A stretch of DNA of 64,000 nt from JALZKA01 sp963715405 (GTDB lineage Bacteria > Actinomycetota > Thermoleophilia > Solirubrobacterales > 70-9). The notes beneath the pieces were generated by a model. That model was not told where the DNA came from. It saw only the letters and a list, made by a program, of their open reading frames with translations, and ran no database searches. The stretch spans positions 1,612,001 through 1,676,000 of the forward strand of contig OY970239.1 in NCBI GenBank assembly GCA_963715405.1, read 5' to 3'. The translations under genes were made by a program, and so were the position numbers. The first letter of the stretch is position 1; each line of letters begins with the position of its first letter. Below, one piece after another: positions 1-7,399 of this stretch.

Positions 1-505
1 CCTGGGCTACGTCTTCGTTTACACGATGTGGCTGAAGCCGCTCACGCCTCAGAACATCGTGATCGGCGGCGCGGCGGGCGCGGTCCCGCCGCTCGTGGGA
101 TGGGCAGCGGCGACGGGCAGCCTGGCGCTGGACGCGCTCTATCCCTTCGCGATCGTCTTCATGTGGACGCCGCCCCATTTTTGGGCGCTGTCCCTCCTCA
201 TCAAGGACGACTACGCCCGCACCGGAGTGCCGATGATGCCCGTGGTGAAGGGCGAGGCTGCCACGCGCCGTCAGATCGTGCTCTACGCGGCGCTTCTGGT
301 CGCGCTCACCGTCGCTCCCGTCGTAACGGGCCTCTTCGGTGGGATCTACCTGGTCGCGGCGCTCGCGCTGGGCGGCGTTTTCCTGGCCTTGGCTGTGACG
401 CTGGCGCTCTCGCCCTCGCGCCGCGCCGCGCTTCGGCTCTACCTCTCATCGCTTGCCTATCTCGCTCTTCTCTTTGGCGCGATGGCGGCCGACCGGGCGC
501 TGTAA
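1..505 (+). CDS. ctaB: Protoheme IX farnesyltransferase (heme O synthase), 3' part
   Basis: Integral membrane UbiA-family prenyltransferase that adds a farnesyl group to heme b to give heme O, the precursor of the heme A used by the oxidase encoded nearby. The reading frame is open from base 2, so the N-terminus lies outside the window; 167 residues are visible of a family length near 300. The family signatures YTMWLK, TPQNIVIGGAAGA and PPLVGWAA are present, as is the second Asp-rich segment IKDDYARTGVPMMPVV. Several hydrophobic helices follow to the C-terminus. It heads a plus-strand run with two small membrane proteins. Identification is firm; only the start is missing. Confidence 0.95.
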   Translation, partial: LGYVFVYTMWLKPLTPQNIVIGGAAGAVPPLVGWAAATGSLALDALYPFAIVFMWTPPHFWALSLLIKDDYARTGVPMMPVVKGEAATRRQIVLYAALLVALTVAPVVTGLFGGIYLVAALALGGVFLALAVTLALSPSRRAALRLYLSSLAYLALLFGAMAADRAL

Positions 506-516
506 GGTTCCGGCCC

Positions 517-627
517 GTGGACAGACGCCTCGCCGACAAGAACCTTCGCACCGGCCTCTTCGCTGCCGCGATAGCCGTCGGCGTCTTTGCCCTTGCCTTC
601 GTCTTCGCGACCTTCTACCTGAGTTAG
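517..627 (+). CDS. Small single-span membrane protein (36 aa)
   Basis: A 36-residue frame starting GTG, 11 bases after ctaB and ending directly against the ATG of the next gene (TAG then ATG). It has a basic N-terminus (MDRRLADKNLRTG) and one hydrophobic span, roughly residues 14-34, ending FYLS. That layout fits a small inner-membrane protein with its N-terminus in the cytoplasm. The tight placement between ctaB and another small membrane protein suggests a part in oxidase assembly or a small oxidase subunit, but no family is recognised. Its small size and the lack of a clear ribosome site keep confidence moderate. Confidence 0.55.
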   Translation: MDRRLADKNLRTGLFAAAIAVGVFALAFVFATFYLS

Positions 628-894
628 ATGGCCGACGAGACGCCCGAAGCGACCGAGTTGGTCTACGTGCCCGAGCCCTCGTGGGACCCGGCGCTCCTCG
701 CGCTGGGCCTGGGCCTCATCGTCGCGGGGCTGTTCGTGTGGTGGCCATACGGCGTGATCGGTGCCGTCGCGGCGCTCGCCGCGGTCGTGCGGATGGCCCG
801 CGGGACGTCGGACGAAGTGGCGCGCCTCCCGCGCCGCCAGAAGCTCACGACGGCCGTGTTGCCCGCCGTCCCGCCGCGCAAGCCGAGCTCGTAA
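628..894 (+). CDS. Small membrane protein, possible cytochrome oxidase subunit IV-like
   Basis: An 88-residue protein beginning ATG immediately after the preceding stop. The N-terminus is polar with a YVPEPSWDPALLALGLGL segment, followed by two closely spaced hydrophobic helices (about residues 22-40 and 42-58) and a basic, proline-rich tail. The short 'PEPSWxPxLxAxGL' opening and two-helix hairpin recall the small subunit IV-type proteins of actinobacterial aa3 oxidases. That is a resemblance, not a proven assignment. Context (ctaB upstream, ctaCDE nearby) supports a role in the terminal oxidase. Confidence 0.65.
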   Translation: MADETPEATELVYVPEPSWDPALLALGLGLIVAGLFVWWPYGVIGAVAALAAVVRMARGTSDEVARLPRRQKLTTAVLPAVPPRKPSS

Positions 895-910
895 CGCGAC
901 CTGCCGCGCC

Positions 911-952
911 GAGAGTGAGCAGCGGGACACACTGTCCCGAGAGATCACTCTC
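911..952. terminator. Bidirectional terminator-like hairpin between convergent genes
   Basis: A two-tier inverted repeat: the outer arms GAGAGTGA (911-918) and TCACTCTC (945-952) enclose a perfect inner stem CGGGACA/TGTCCCG (923-929 with 933-939) with a three-base loop. It lies between the plus-strand membrane gene and the minus-strand CBS gene, where a shared terminator is expected. No long T tract follows on either strand. Confidence 0.6.
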
Positions 953-960
953 AGCGATTC

Positions 961-1383
961 CTAAGCCCGCGAGGCTTCCGACTCTGGTGAGGTCATGCTG
1001 GACGTCGCTCCGTCCGAGGTCCAGACGCGCATGATGTCTCGCATCGAGAGGACGCCGACGAGCTCCCCGCCCTCGACCACCACGAGGTGGCGGATGTGGC
1101 GGCGGGACATCTCCATCGCCGCGCGCTCGAGGCTCCAGTCCGGCGAGGCCGAGATCACGGTGTTCGAGAAGTGATCGACGACGCGCTCTGAATCAGGATC
1201 CTCTCCCCTCCCGAGTGAGATCAGGATGTCCCTCTCGGAGAGCACGCCCGGAGCGGGGAGCTCGTCGTCGATTACGACTGCGGCCCCCACCGCGCGCTCG
1301 GTCATCTTTTGCGCCGCCTCGCGCAGTGTGTGGCCCGGACCGACGGTCAAGACCACCCCAGACATCCCGTCCCTGACCTCCAT
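961..1383 (-). CDS. CBS-domain pair protein
   Basis: A 140-residue cytoplasmic protein made of two CBS motifs in tandem (about residues 6-60 and 70-128), a module that binds adenosine nucleotides and usually senses energy state. Typical CBS features are visible: the helix/strand pattern AAxxMxERAVGAAVV, the SERDIL segment, and in the second repeat HIRHLVVVEGGELVGVLSMRDI. The ATG at 1383 was chosen because the homologous region starts there and an AAAGGAG sequence lies about 15 bases upstream; the frame stays open further upstream without looking like protein. It stands alone, divergent from the cytochrome c gene. No enzymatic domain is attached, so its partner is unknown. Confidence 0.85.
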   Translation of the reverse strand: MEVRDGMSGVVLTVGPGHTLREAAQKMTERAVGAAVVIDDELPAPGVLSERDILISLGRGEDPDSERVVDHFSNTVISASPDWSLERAAMEMSRRHIRHLVVVEGGELVGVLSMRDIMRVWTSDGATSSMTSPESEASRA

Positions 1384-1505
1384 CTGTGCTTGCCCCAGCT
1401 CCTTTCGACGCTCGTTAGTGCGGATCGGCTCGAAACATATCTGAGGCGGGCTTCTCGTGCGTAAGTCGCAAGGGCTCGCCCGCCTCGCAAGATAGGATTG
1501 CGCGC

Positions 1506-2201
1506 GTGCCAGGCCTCGTGTCAGTCGCCCGCGGGAAGGCAATCATCGCCACCTCGCTTGCCCTCATCGCAGGGGGCTTGGCGTCGGGCTGCGACACGCA
1601 GGAGGAGGCAGACCTCGAACGCGGCCGCGACCTCTTCACGAAGGGCTGCGCCACCTGCCACGCGCTTGCCGAGGCGCGGGCGGGCGCTGTTATCGGGCCC
1701 GACCTCGACGCGTCATTTGCCCAAGCGCGCGCCGACGGCATGGACCAGGACACGATCGAGGGCGTCGTCGAGAAGCAGATCGCAAATCCACGCCCCGTCG
1801 ACGAGGGCGACGCCGACTACGACCAGCTCTACATGCCGCAGGACATCTACGTAGGCTCAGACGCTCAGGACGTCGCCGCCTACGTGGCGAGCGTCGCGGG
1901 GGTGGAGGGGATCGAACCGCCGCCACTTGGAGACGCAGCCAACATCTTCACCCAGTCCTGCGGTGGCTGCCACCAGCTCGAGGCTGCGGGCACGGCAGGG
2001 ACGGTCGGGCCCAACCTCGACGAGGTGCTGACCGGCGACGACGCCGCGACGATCGAACAGTCGATTCGGGACCCCCAGGCAGAGATCACCGAGGGGTTTC
2101 AGGAAGGCGTGATGCCCTCCTTTGACGAGAACGCGATCCCCGAGGAGGACCTCCAGGGCCTGATCGACTACCTGATCGAGTCCACCGGCGGCGCTAAGTA
2201 G
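1506..2201 (+). CDS. Diheme c-type cytochrome lipoprotein
   Basis: A 231-residue exported electron carrier. The N-terminus is a lipoprotein signal with lipobox LASG-Cys29. Two class I cytochrome c domains follow, each with a covalent heme site: Cys48-Ala-Thr-Cys51-His52 and Cys152-Gly-Gly-Cys155-His156. Methionines in LYMP (Met110) and GVMPSF (Met203) are candidate sixth heme ligands. Duplication of one domain is evident. Placement beside the aa3 oxidase genes suggests that it passes electrons to the CuA site of subunit II from the outer membrane face; that is inference. Start is GTG. The last eight bases overlap the convergent tmk gene. Confidence 0.9.
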   Translation: MPGLVSVARGKAIIATSLALIAGGLASGCDTQEEADLERGRDLFTKGCATCHALAEARAGAVIGPDLDASFAQARADGMDQDTIEGVVEKQIANPRPVDEGDADYDQLYMPQDIYVGSDAQDVAAYVASVAGVEGIEPPPLGDAANIFTQSCGGCHQLEAAGTAGTVGPNLDEVLTGDDAATIEQSIRDPQAEITEGFQEGVMPSFDENAIPEEDLQGLIDYLIESTGGAK

Positions 2202-2925
2202 GCACGGCCGGGGCCTGGATCAAGCCCTTCTCCTGGAGGATCCCGACGATCTTCAGGTGCACATCCTCAACGCTCAGGGGAACTCCCTCCTCCTCGCAGT
2301 CCACCCGGACCAGGTCGTCGCGGTCGGCCGCGTGCTGCCTGAAGATCTCCTCGACCCTTGATTGCAGGGCGAGATCCCGCTCGTAGACATCGTTTGCGAC
2401 CGCTCCCGGACTGCCCGCCCGCGATGAGGCGACCCGCTCTGCGAGGCGCGCCTCGCGCGCTTCCCGGGGAACATCCAGGTACAGGGAACAGGCGGGAGCT
2501 GGGATCGCAAAGTGCCCGAACTCCAACTCTCTGAGCCAGCTCTCGAAGGGCTCAATCTCGGCCTCGCTCTCGAGCTTTGCCCCCTGGTAGGCGAGGTTTG
2601 AGTAGAAGTAGCGGTCGCAGACCAAGATCTTCCGCTCGGCAAGTAGCCGGCGAAGAGCCGGCGCCTCAGCGCCGCGGTCGCCGGCGAAGAGAAGCGCGAC
2701 CAGTCGGGGGTGGACGTCATCGGCCGCTCCCAGCTCCCCCGCCAGGAAGCGGCTGATCAGATCGCCGAAGACCGGATCCTCGTAGCGCGGGAAGGAAACC
2801 GCCAGCGTTTCGAGCCCCATCGCGCTGAGCGCCTCGGCGAGGAGGCGGACTTGCGTCGTCTTGCCAGAACCATCGACCCCCTCGATCGCCAGCAGGGTGC
2901 CCTCCCCCTGCGGGGCCGAGGTCAC
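2194..2925 (-). CDS. tmk: dTMP kinase (thymidylate kinase)
   Basis: Phosphorylates dTMP to dTDP with ATP, an essential step of dTTP synthesis. The 243-residue protein has the P-loop GVDGSGKTT near residues 16-24, the DRYFYSNLAYQG segment corresponding to the DR(Y/W) and substrate-binding region, a LYLDVP strand, and a lid region rich in Arg (REARLAERVASS). The length is slightly above the usual 205-215 because of a C-terminal extension. It starts with GTG that shares GTGA with the stop of the upstream universal-stress-like gene, so the two are translationally coupled. Confidence 0.93.
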   Translation of the reverse strand: MTSAPQGEGTLLAIEGVDGSGKTTQVRLLAEALSAMGLETLAVSFPRYEDPVFGDLISRFLAGELGAADDVHPRLVALLFAGDRGAEAPALRRLLAERKILVCDRYFYSNLAYQGAKLESEAEIEPFESWLRELEFGHFAIPAPACSLYLDVPREAREARLAERVASSRAGSPGAVANDVYERDLALQSRVEEIFRQHAADRDDLVRVDCEEEGVPLSVEDVHLKIVGILQEKGLIQAPAVPT

Positions 2926-3569
2926 TCAGCCGCCTCGCTCTCGAGATCTACAACCACGTGTGTCACGGGCTGGGGCAGCTCCGCGCGCGCCCTCTCGATG
3001 ACGCCGGACTCGAGCCAGCGCGAGCGCTCGGGCGGGTGGGTCGAGATCACGACCTCGTCGGCCGGGAACACCTTGAGAGCGTCCTCGATCGCCTGGTTCG
3101 GGTCGTGGTGGTCGCCGAGGCGGCCCGACACGTTGAGCCCGCGCCTGCGCATCGCCGCAAGCGACGCTTCCAGGCGCTCTCGAGCCTCGGGAATGAACTT
3201 GTCGATGTCCGACGACCAGTGCTCGGCGGCTGAGCCGGCAAGCGGCGGGCAGATCACGAGCACCTCGCTCTCGGGTTCGCCCTCGAGCCGCTGTTCGAGC
3301 TGCTCGCGAAGCGAGCGCCCTCCAACCGTCTGATTGGCCACCACGAGCACGCGATGCACACCATCATCGGGCACCCGCGCGACCTCGGCCGGTTTTGGCG
3401 GGGCCGAGCGCACGCGCTGAATGAGGTAGCCGATCGCCGCCCCGACCTCGATCCCGAACAGGATCGCCCCCGCGATCGGATCGACGATCGCGGCAAGCAG
3501 GATGACCGGGATCATCGCAACCCCCACGACCACAACGACCCGGAACATCTGCGGCTCGGTGATTCGCAT
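2922..3569 (-). CDS. Membrane-anchored universal-stress-like protein
   Basis: 215 residues from the ATG at 3569 (MRITEPQMF). Two adjacent hydrophobic helices (about residues 8-26 and 29-47) are followed by a cytoplasmic alpha/beta domain: RVLVVANQTVGG, EVLVICPP, and ADEVVISTHPPERSRWLESGVIERA. The same strand pattern and the D-E-(I/V)-x-I-S-T...W-L-E-x-G-(L/V)-I motif recur in the protein encoded between ctaD and ctaE, so the two are paralogues. The fold looks like UspA, but the ATP-binding glycine motif is not obvious. It overlaps tmk by four bases. Function unknown; a sensory or adaptor role at the membrane is a guess. Confidence 0.75.
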   Translation of the reverse strand: MRITEPQMFRVVVVVGVAMIPVILLAAIVDPIAGAILFGIEVGAAIGYLIQRVRSAPPKPAEVARVPDDGVHRVLVVANQTVGGRSLREQLEQRLEGEPESEVLVICPPLAGSAAEHWSSDIDKFIPEARERLEASLAAMRRRGLNVSGRLGDHHDPNQAIEDALKVFPADEVVISTHPPERSRWLESGVIERARAELPQPVTHVVVDLESEAAE

Positions 3570-3760
3570 GAGGGGAGTATTCCGCAGCGGGGCGTGTGAC
3601 TCGATGCGCTTGCTGCGAATGCTGCTCACCACGCGTAACGCGGAGCGCTCACCGGGGCAACCAAGGGGGCTGCCTCAGTGTTCCTGGCCCGCTGAACGAT
3701 CCTGCAGCCTTTTGGTGGCTATAGCAACCAAGATGCTGCATTAGTTTCCCGACCCAGGCC

Positions 3761-3886
3761 CTGAGAGGCGCGAGAGGCAAGTGTGGGTAGGACGAAGCTG
3801 GTCCGGCGAAGCGAGCGTACGTACGAGTACGTGAGTGAGACGGACCAGCGAGGACACCCCCACGCGCCGCCTATCGCGCCTCTCAG
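3761..3886. repeat. 126-bp imperfect palindrome after ctaE
   Basis: Outer arms CTGAGAGGCGCGA (3761-3773) and TCGCGCCTCTCAG (3874-3886) are perfect complements. Pairing continues, with small bulges, to inner arms CTGGTCCG (3798-3805) and CGGACCAG (3841-3848). The loop holds the alternating segment CGTACGTACGAGTACG. The right arm runs into the last codons of ctaE. It could be a strong bidirectional terminator or a mobile palindromic repeat. The rest of the 3570-3882 gap shows no gene or recognisable promoter. Confidence 0.7.
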
Positions 3887-4518
3887 AGGATGTAAATGGT
3901 GGTGTAGACGATGATCCACATGACATCTACGAAGTGCCAGTAGATGCCTGAGACTTCGACGCCCAGGTGGTCCTTCGCGTCGGTGCCGAAGTGACCGCGG
4001 TAGGCGCGGATGTTGGCGAAGGTCAGGAGCATCAGGCCGACGAAGACGTGGGCGCCGTGGAGGCCGGTGAGGCTGTAGAAGATCGAGCCGAAGGCACCAT
4101 CGCGGGCCGAGAAGCCGATGTGGACGTACTCGTTCATCTGAATGAAGAGGAACGTCGCGCCGAGGAGCCAGGTCGCCGCCAGCCCCATCTGCATCGCCCG
4201 GCGGTTGCCGCTGCGAGCGCCCTCGAGCGCCCAGTGGACGGTAAAGCTCGACGAGACGAGGATCGCAGTGTTCACTCCGGCGACAGCGACCGGCAGCTCG
4301 TACGGCTCGGGCGGCCAGGGCCCCTGGTTCGCGACGACGCGGATGAAGAAGTATGAGGCGAAGAATGCGCCGAAGAGCATGACCTCCGAGACGATGAAGA
4401 GGAGGATGCCGAGCGTCTGACGGTCGATCCGCGAGCTCGCGTGAGCCTCGGGCGGGCCGTGATGGTGCTCGTGGACGGCGGTCGAATGGCCTCCGGCTGA
4501 GATCGACGCGGACTCCAT
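3883..4518 (-). CDS. ctaE: Cytochrome c oxidase subunit III
   Basis: A 211-residue membrane subunit of the aa3 oxidase that stabilises the catalytic core. A His-rich N-terminal tail (EHHHGPPEAH) precedes about five transmembrane helices. Family landmarks are visible: LFIVSEVMLFGAFFASYFF, the conserved EGARSGNR loop, FSLTGLHGAHVFVG-type segment (YSLTGLHGAHVFVG) and the C-terminal YWHFVDVMWIIVY. The length suits the five-helix bacterial form. The ATG at 4518 shares one base with the stop of the upstream universal-stress-like gene (TGATG). It is the last gene of the ctaC-ctaD-usp-ctaE operon. Confidence 0.96.
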   Translation of the reverse strand: MESASISAGGHSTAVHEHHHGPPEAHASSRIDRQTLGILLFIVSEVMLFGAFFASYFFIRVVANQGPWPPEPYELPVAVAGVNTAILVSSSFTVHWALEGARSGNRRAMQMGLAATWLLGATFLFIQMNEYVHIGFSARDGAFGSIFYSLTGLHGAHVFVGLMLLTFANIRAYRGHFGTDAKDHLGVEVSGIYWHFVDVMWIIVYTTIYIL

Positions 4519-5480
4519 CAGTGAGCCTCCCCTGCGGTGTCCCCTACCGCCACACCCTCGTGCCGGTCGTGGCCGGTCGCCTCTTTCGCGTCCTTGTCGG
4601 GCACCGTCGCGGGCGCGACGTCGCCGCCCGCCTCGACGTGCTCGACCGGCTTGTCGGTGATCTCGTGGACGCGGTCGATGAGCCCCTCCTCGAGCCACAC
4701 CGACTGCTCGCCGGCAAGCGTCGAGATCAGGATCTCGTCAACGCGGTAGTGCTCGATCGCGTTCTGGACCGCTGCGAGCGGAGCGGGGCTCATCGGCTGG
4801 CCCGTGGCGTCGATGTCCGAGCGGTACATCTCGGCAAGCGTGCGGGCGAGGCGCTCGCACACCTCCTCGCGCGAGATCTGCCCCGAGCGCGGGCAGATGA
4901 ACGTGTAGCGGTGGGCGCTCTCCTCCGCTCGCGACTTGAGCCGGCCGAGAAGATCTGCGCTCGCGACCGTCTGGGTCGCGACGACGAGCGTGTGCGTCAC
5001 ATCCCAGCGAATGGCGTCGTCGTCGATACGCACGGGCACATGGGTGATCGGCACCTCGAAGTGGCCCGTTGCCCACTCGACGAGGTCGCGGCGCATCAGC
5101 CCGTAGCGCGACTCGGTGAGGCACGAGAGCAAGACCTCGGCGGGCTCGTAGGCGCGGATCGCGTCGTCGAGCGCCAGGAGCGGATCGGGGTCCATGACCG
5201 ACCCCTCGGCCTCGATGTCGAACTCGGCGAAGACGGATTGCGTCACCTCGACGCGGCTCCGCGCGGCGTCCGCGAGCTCGTCGCGGTCGACGATCTGGCC
5301 CGCGACCGGCTGGTTTTGCGGCGCCACGATCGCGATCCGCCCAGCGCCCGCATCGATCCGCTCCCGGACCTGGGCGAGGAGCCTGCGGCCACCCGCGACC
5401 TCGTTCAGAAAGACAAGGACGGTTCCGCCCGCGACATCGGGCGCCTCGGGCTCGGAGCCGTTGTGAGCTACGTCGGTCAC
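4518..5480 (-). CDS. Tandem universal-stress-like protein within the cox operon
   Basis: A 320-residue soluble protein starting with GTG that overlaps the ctaD stop (GTGA). It contains two related alpha/beta domains: the first from GTVLVFLNEVAGGRRL to about residue 155, the second from HTLVVATQTVASADLL to VDEILISTLAGEQSVWLEEGLID. The second domain matches the domain of the tmk-coupled membrane protein (2922-3569). The tail is charged and His/Asp/Glu-rich. Being sandwiched between ctaD and ctaE and coupled to both, it is almost certainly co-produced with the oxidase. Whether it regulates or helps assemble it is unknown. Confidence 0.8.
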   Translation of the reverse strand: MTDVAHNGSEPEAPDVAGGTVLVFLNEVAGGRRLLAQVRERIDAGAGRIAIVAPQNQPVAGQIVDRDELADAARSRVEVTQSVFAEFDIEAEGSVMDPDPLLALDDAIRAYEPAEVLLSCLTESRYGLMRRDLVEWATGHFEVPITHVPVRIDDDAIRWDVTHTLVVATQTVASADLLGRLKSRAEESAHRYTFICPRSGQISREEVCERLARTLAEMYRSDIDATGQPMSPAPLAAVQNAIEHYRVDEILISTLAGEQSVWLEEGLIDRVHEITDKPVEHVEAGGDVAPATVPDKDAKEATGHDRHEGVAVGDTAGEAH

Positions 5481-7399
5481 GTTGTCGCGCCGGACGTGGT
5501 GCCCACCGTCGCGGGCTCGGGCTCTGCGACCTCGTGGCCCTCCTCGCCGGCCATGATGGCGTGGCGAGCGCCGGGCACGCCGAATTCGTACGGCCCGCCG
5601 ACGACCCGCGGGATCTCGTCGAAGTTGAACACCGGCGGCGGCGAAGAGACGAGCCATTCGATCGTCTTCGCGCGCCAGGGGTTGTCGCCCGCCTTCGGCC
5701 CCCACTTCCAGCTCACGACAACGTTGTAGATGAAGATGAGCTGCGCCGCGCCCAGGACGAACGAGAAGATCGAGATCACGAGGTTCCAGTCGCCGAACTG
5801 CGCCGCGTAGTCGGCGACCCGGCGCGGCATCCCCTCCAAGCCGACCCAGTGCATAGGCACAAAGGTGCCCAGCATTCCGGTCAGGGTGAGCCAGAAGTGC
5901 GCCCGGCCCAGCCGCTCGTCGTACATCCGCCCGGTCATCTTCGGGAACCAGTGGTAAAGGCCGGCGAAGATCGTGAAGACCGAGCCGCCGAAGAGCACGA
6001 AGTGGATGTGGGCGACGATGAAATAGGTGTCCGACATGTGGATGTCGAGCGGCACCATGCCCAGCATCACGCCCGAGATGCCGCCCACGGTGAAGGTCAC
6101 GATGAACCCGAGCGCGAACAGCATCGCCGTCGATTTCAAGTGGAGCACCGAATCGAACAGCGTCGCTAACCACGAGAAGATCTTGATCCCGGTCGGCACC
6201 GCGATCAGAAGCGTCGTGATCATCATCGGCACGCGCAGCCAGCTGAACATGCCCGACACGAACATGTGGTGCGCCCAGACCGTGTAGGAGAGGACGACGA
6301 TCCCGATCAGTGCGAGCGCCATCAGGCGGTAGCCGAAGATCGGTTTTCGCGAGTGGGTGGATAAGACCTCGGAGATGATCCCGAACCCGGGCAGCATCAT
6401 GATGTAGACCGCCGGGTGGGAGTAGAACCAGAAGATGTGCTGATAGCTCAGAACGTCGCCGCCGGCCGCCTCGTTGAAGAAGTTCGTATGGAGCGCGCGG
6501 TCGAAGAGGACCATGAACTGGACGCCCGCGATGAACGGCGTCGCCGCGACGACGAGAAGCGAGGTTGAGAGGTTCGCCCAGACGAGGAGCGGCATGCGCC
6601 AGAACGTCATTCCGGGCGCACGCATGGTGATGATGGTGACCAGGAAGTTGAGCGCAGTGGCAATCGACGACGCGCCGGCGAACTGCACTCCGAGGTTGAA
6701 GAACGACTGGCCTAACGGCGCCCCGGTCGAGAGCGGCGCGTAGCCCGTCCAGCCCGCGTCGAAGGCGCCGCCGGGGACGAAGTAGGAGGCGAGGAAGAGC
6801 AGGCCCGCCATCGGCAGCATCCAGAACGACAGCGCGTTCAGGCGCGGGAAGGCCATGTCCGGCGCGCCGATCATGAGCGGCAGGACGTAGTTCGCGATCC
6901 CGGCGAAGATCGGGATGATGAAGAGGAAGATCATGAACGCCGCGTGCGTCGAGAAGAGGCCGCCGAAGAAGCCCGGATCGACGATCTGCGTGCCCGGCTG
7001 GGCGAGTTCGGCGCGGACGGTCATCGCGGCGAGGCCGCCGACGATGAAGAAGAAGAACGTCGTGCAGATGTACTGGATGCCGATCACCTTGTGATCGGTG
7101 TTGAAGCGGAAGTAGTCCTTCCACTCCTTGGCGCCGTGCTGCGAGTGGTCGTCGGGGATGGTCGGAGCGCCGCCGGCCCAGCGGAACCAGTAGCTGAAGC
7201 AGCCCATCCCGACCAGGAAGCCGAGTGGAGCCGTGATGCCCGGGACGATCACGTGTGGGTAGCCGGTCTGCTCGGTCTGGAAGATCTCGAGGCCCGAGAT
7301 CGCCCGCAGCCCGACCACGAGCCCGAAGCCGAGCGCGCCACCGACGAACATGCCGAAGAGCGCCCGGATCATGCCGGGGTTTCGCCACAGGATGCTCAT
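5477..7399 (-). CDS. ctaD: Cytochrome c oxidase subunit I (A2-type heme-copper oxidase)
   Basis: The catalytic, proton-pumping subunit that reduces oxygen to water. The 640-residue protein has an N-terminal two-helix extension before the usual 12 helices. Ligands can be read: His152 and His466 for low-spin heme a, His464 for heme a3, and His328, His377 and His378 for CuB, with Tyr332 as the cross-linked tyrosine. Lys406 (PTGIK) marks the K channel and Asp181 (GAPDMAFPR) the D channel. The usual Glu of HPEVY is Ala330 (HPAVY) and the preceding residues are Tyr326-Ser327. This YS arrangement defines the A2 subfamily. ATGA overlap with ctaC. Confidence 0.97.
   Translation of the reverse strand: MSILWRNPGMIRALFGMFVGGALGFGLVVGLRAISGLEIFQTEQTGYPHVIVPGITAPLGFLVGMGCFSYWFRWAGGAPTIPDDHSQHGAKEWKDYFRFNTDHKVIGIQYICTTFFFFIVGGLAAMTVRAELAQPGTQIVDPGFFGGLFSTHAAFMIFLFIIPIFAGIANYVLPLMIGAPDMAFPRLNALSFWMLPMAGLLFLASYFVPGGAFDAGWTGYAPLSTGAPLGQSFFNLGVQFAGASSIATALNFLVTIITMRAPGMTFWRMPLLVWANLSTSLLVVAATPFIAGVQFMVLFDRALHTNFFNEAAGGDVLSYQHIFWFYSHPAVYIMMLPGFGIISEVLSTHSRKPIFGYRLMALALIGIVVLSYTVWAHHMFVSGMFSWLRVPMMITTLLIAVPTGIKIFSWLATLFDSVLHLKSTAMLFALGFIVTFTVGGISGVMLGMVPLDIHMSDTYFIVAHIHFVLFGGSVFTIFAGLYHWFPKMTGRMYDERLGRAHFWLTLTGMLGTFVPMHWVGLEGMPRRVADYAAQFGDWNLVISIFSFVLGAAQLIFIYNVVVSWKWGPKAGDNPWRAKTIEWLVSSPPPVFNFDEIPRVVGGPYEFGVPGARHAIMAGEEGHEVAEPEPATVGTTSGATT

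Noticed and set aside
3570..3760. Possible small genes in the gap before the tmk-coupled membrane protein
   Set aside because: Short open frames here have no ribosome site or protein-like composition.
4521..5729. 402-residue open frame opposite ctaD and the universal-stress-like gene
   Set aside because: It is antisense to clearly recognised genes, has no family motifs, and is explained by high GC leaving the opposite strand open.
5477..7388. N-terminal two thirds of a 956-residue minus-strand frame over ctaD
   Set aside because: Only its C-terminal 320 codons from GTG 5480 look like protein; the rest is an alternate frame of ctaD.
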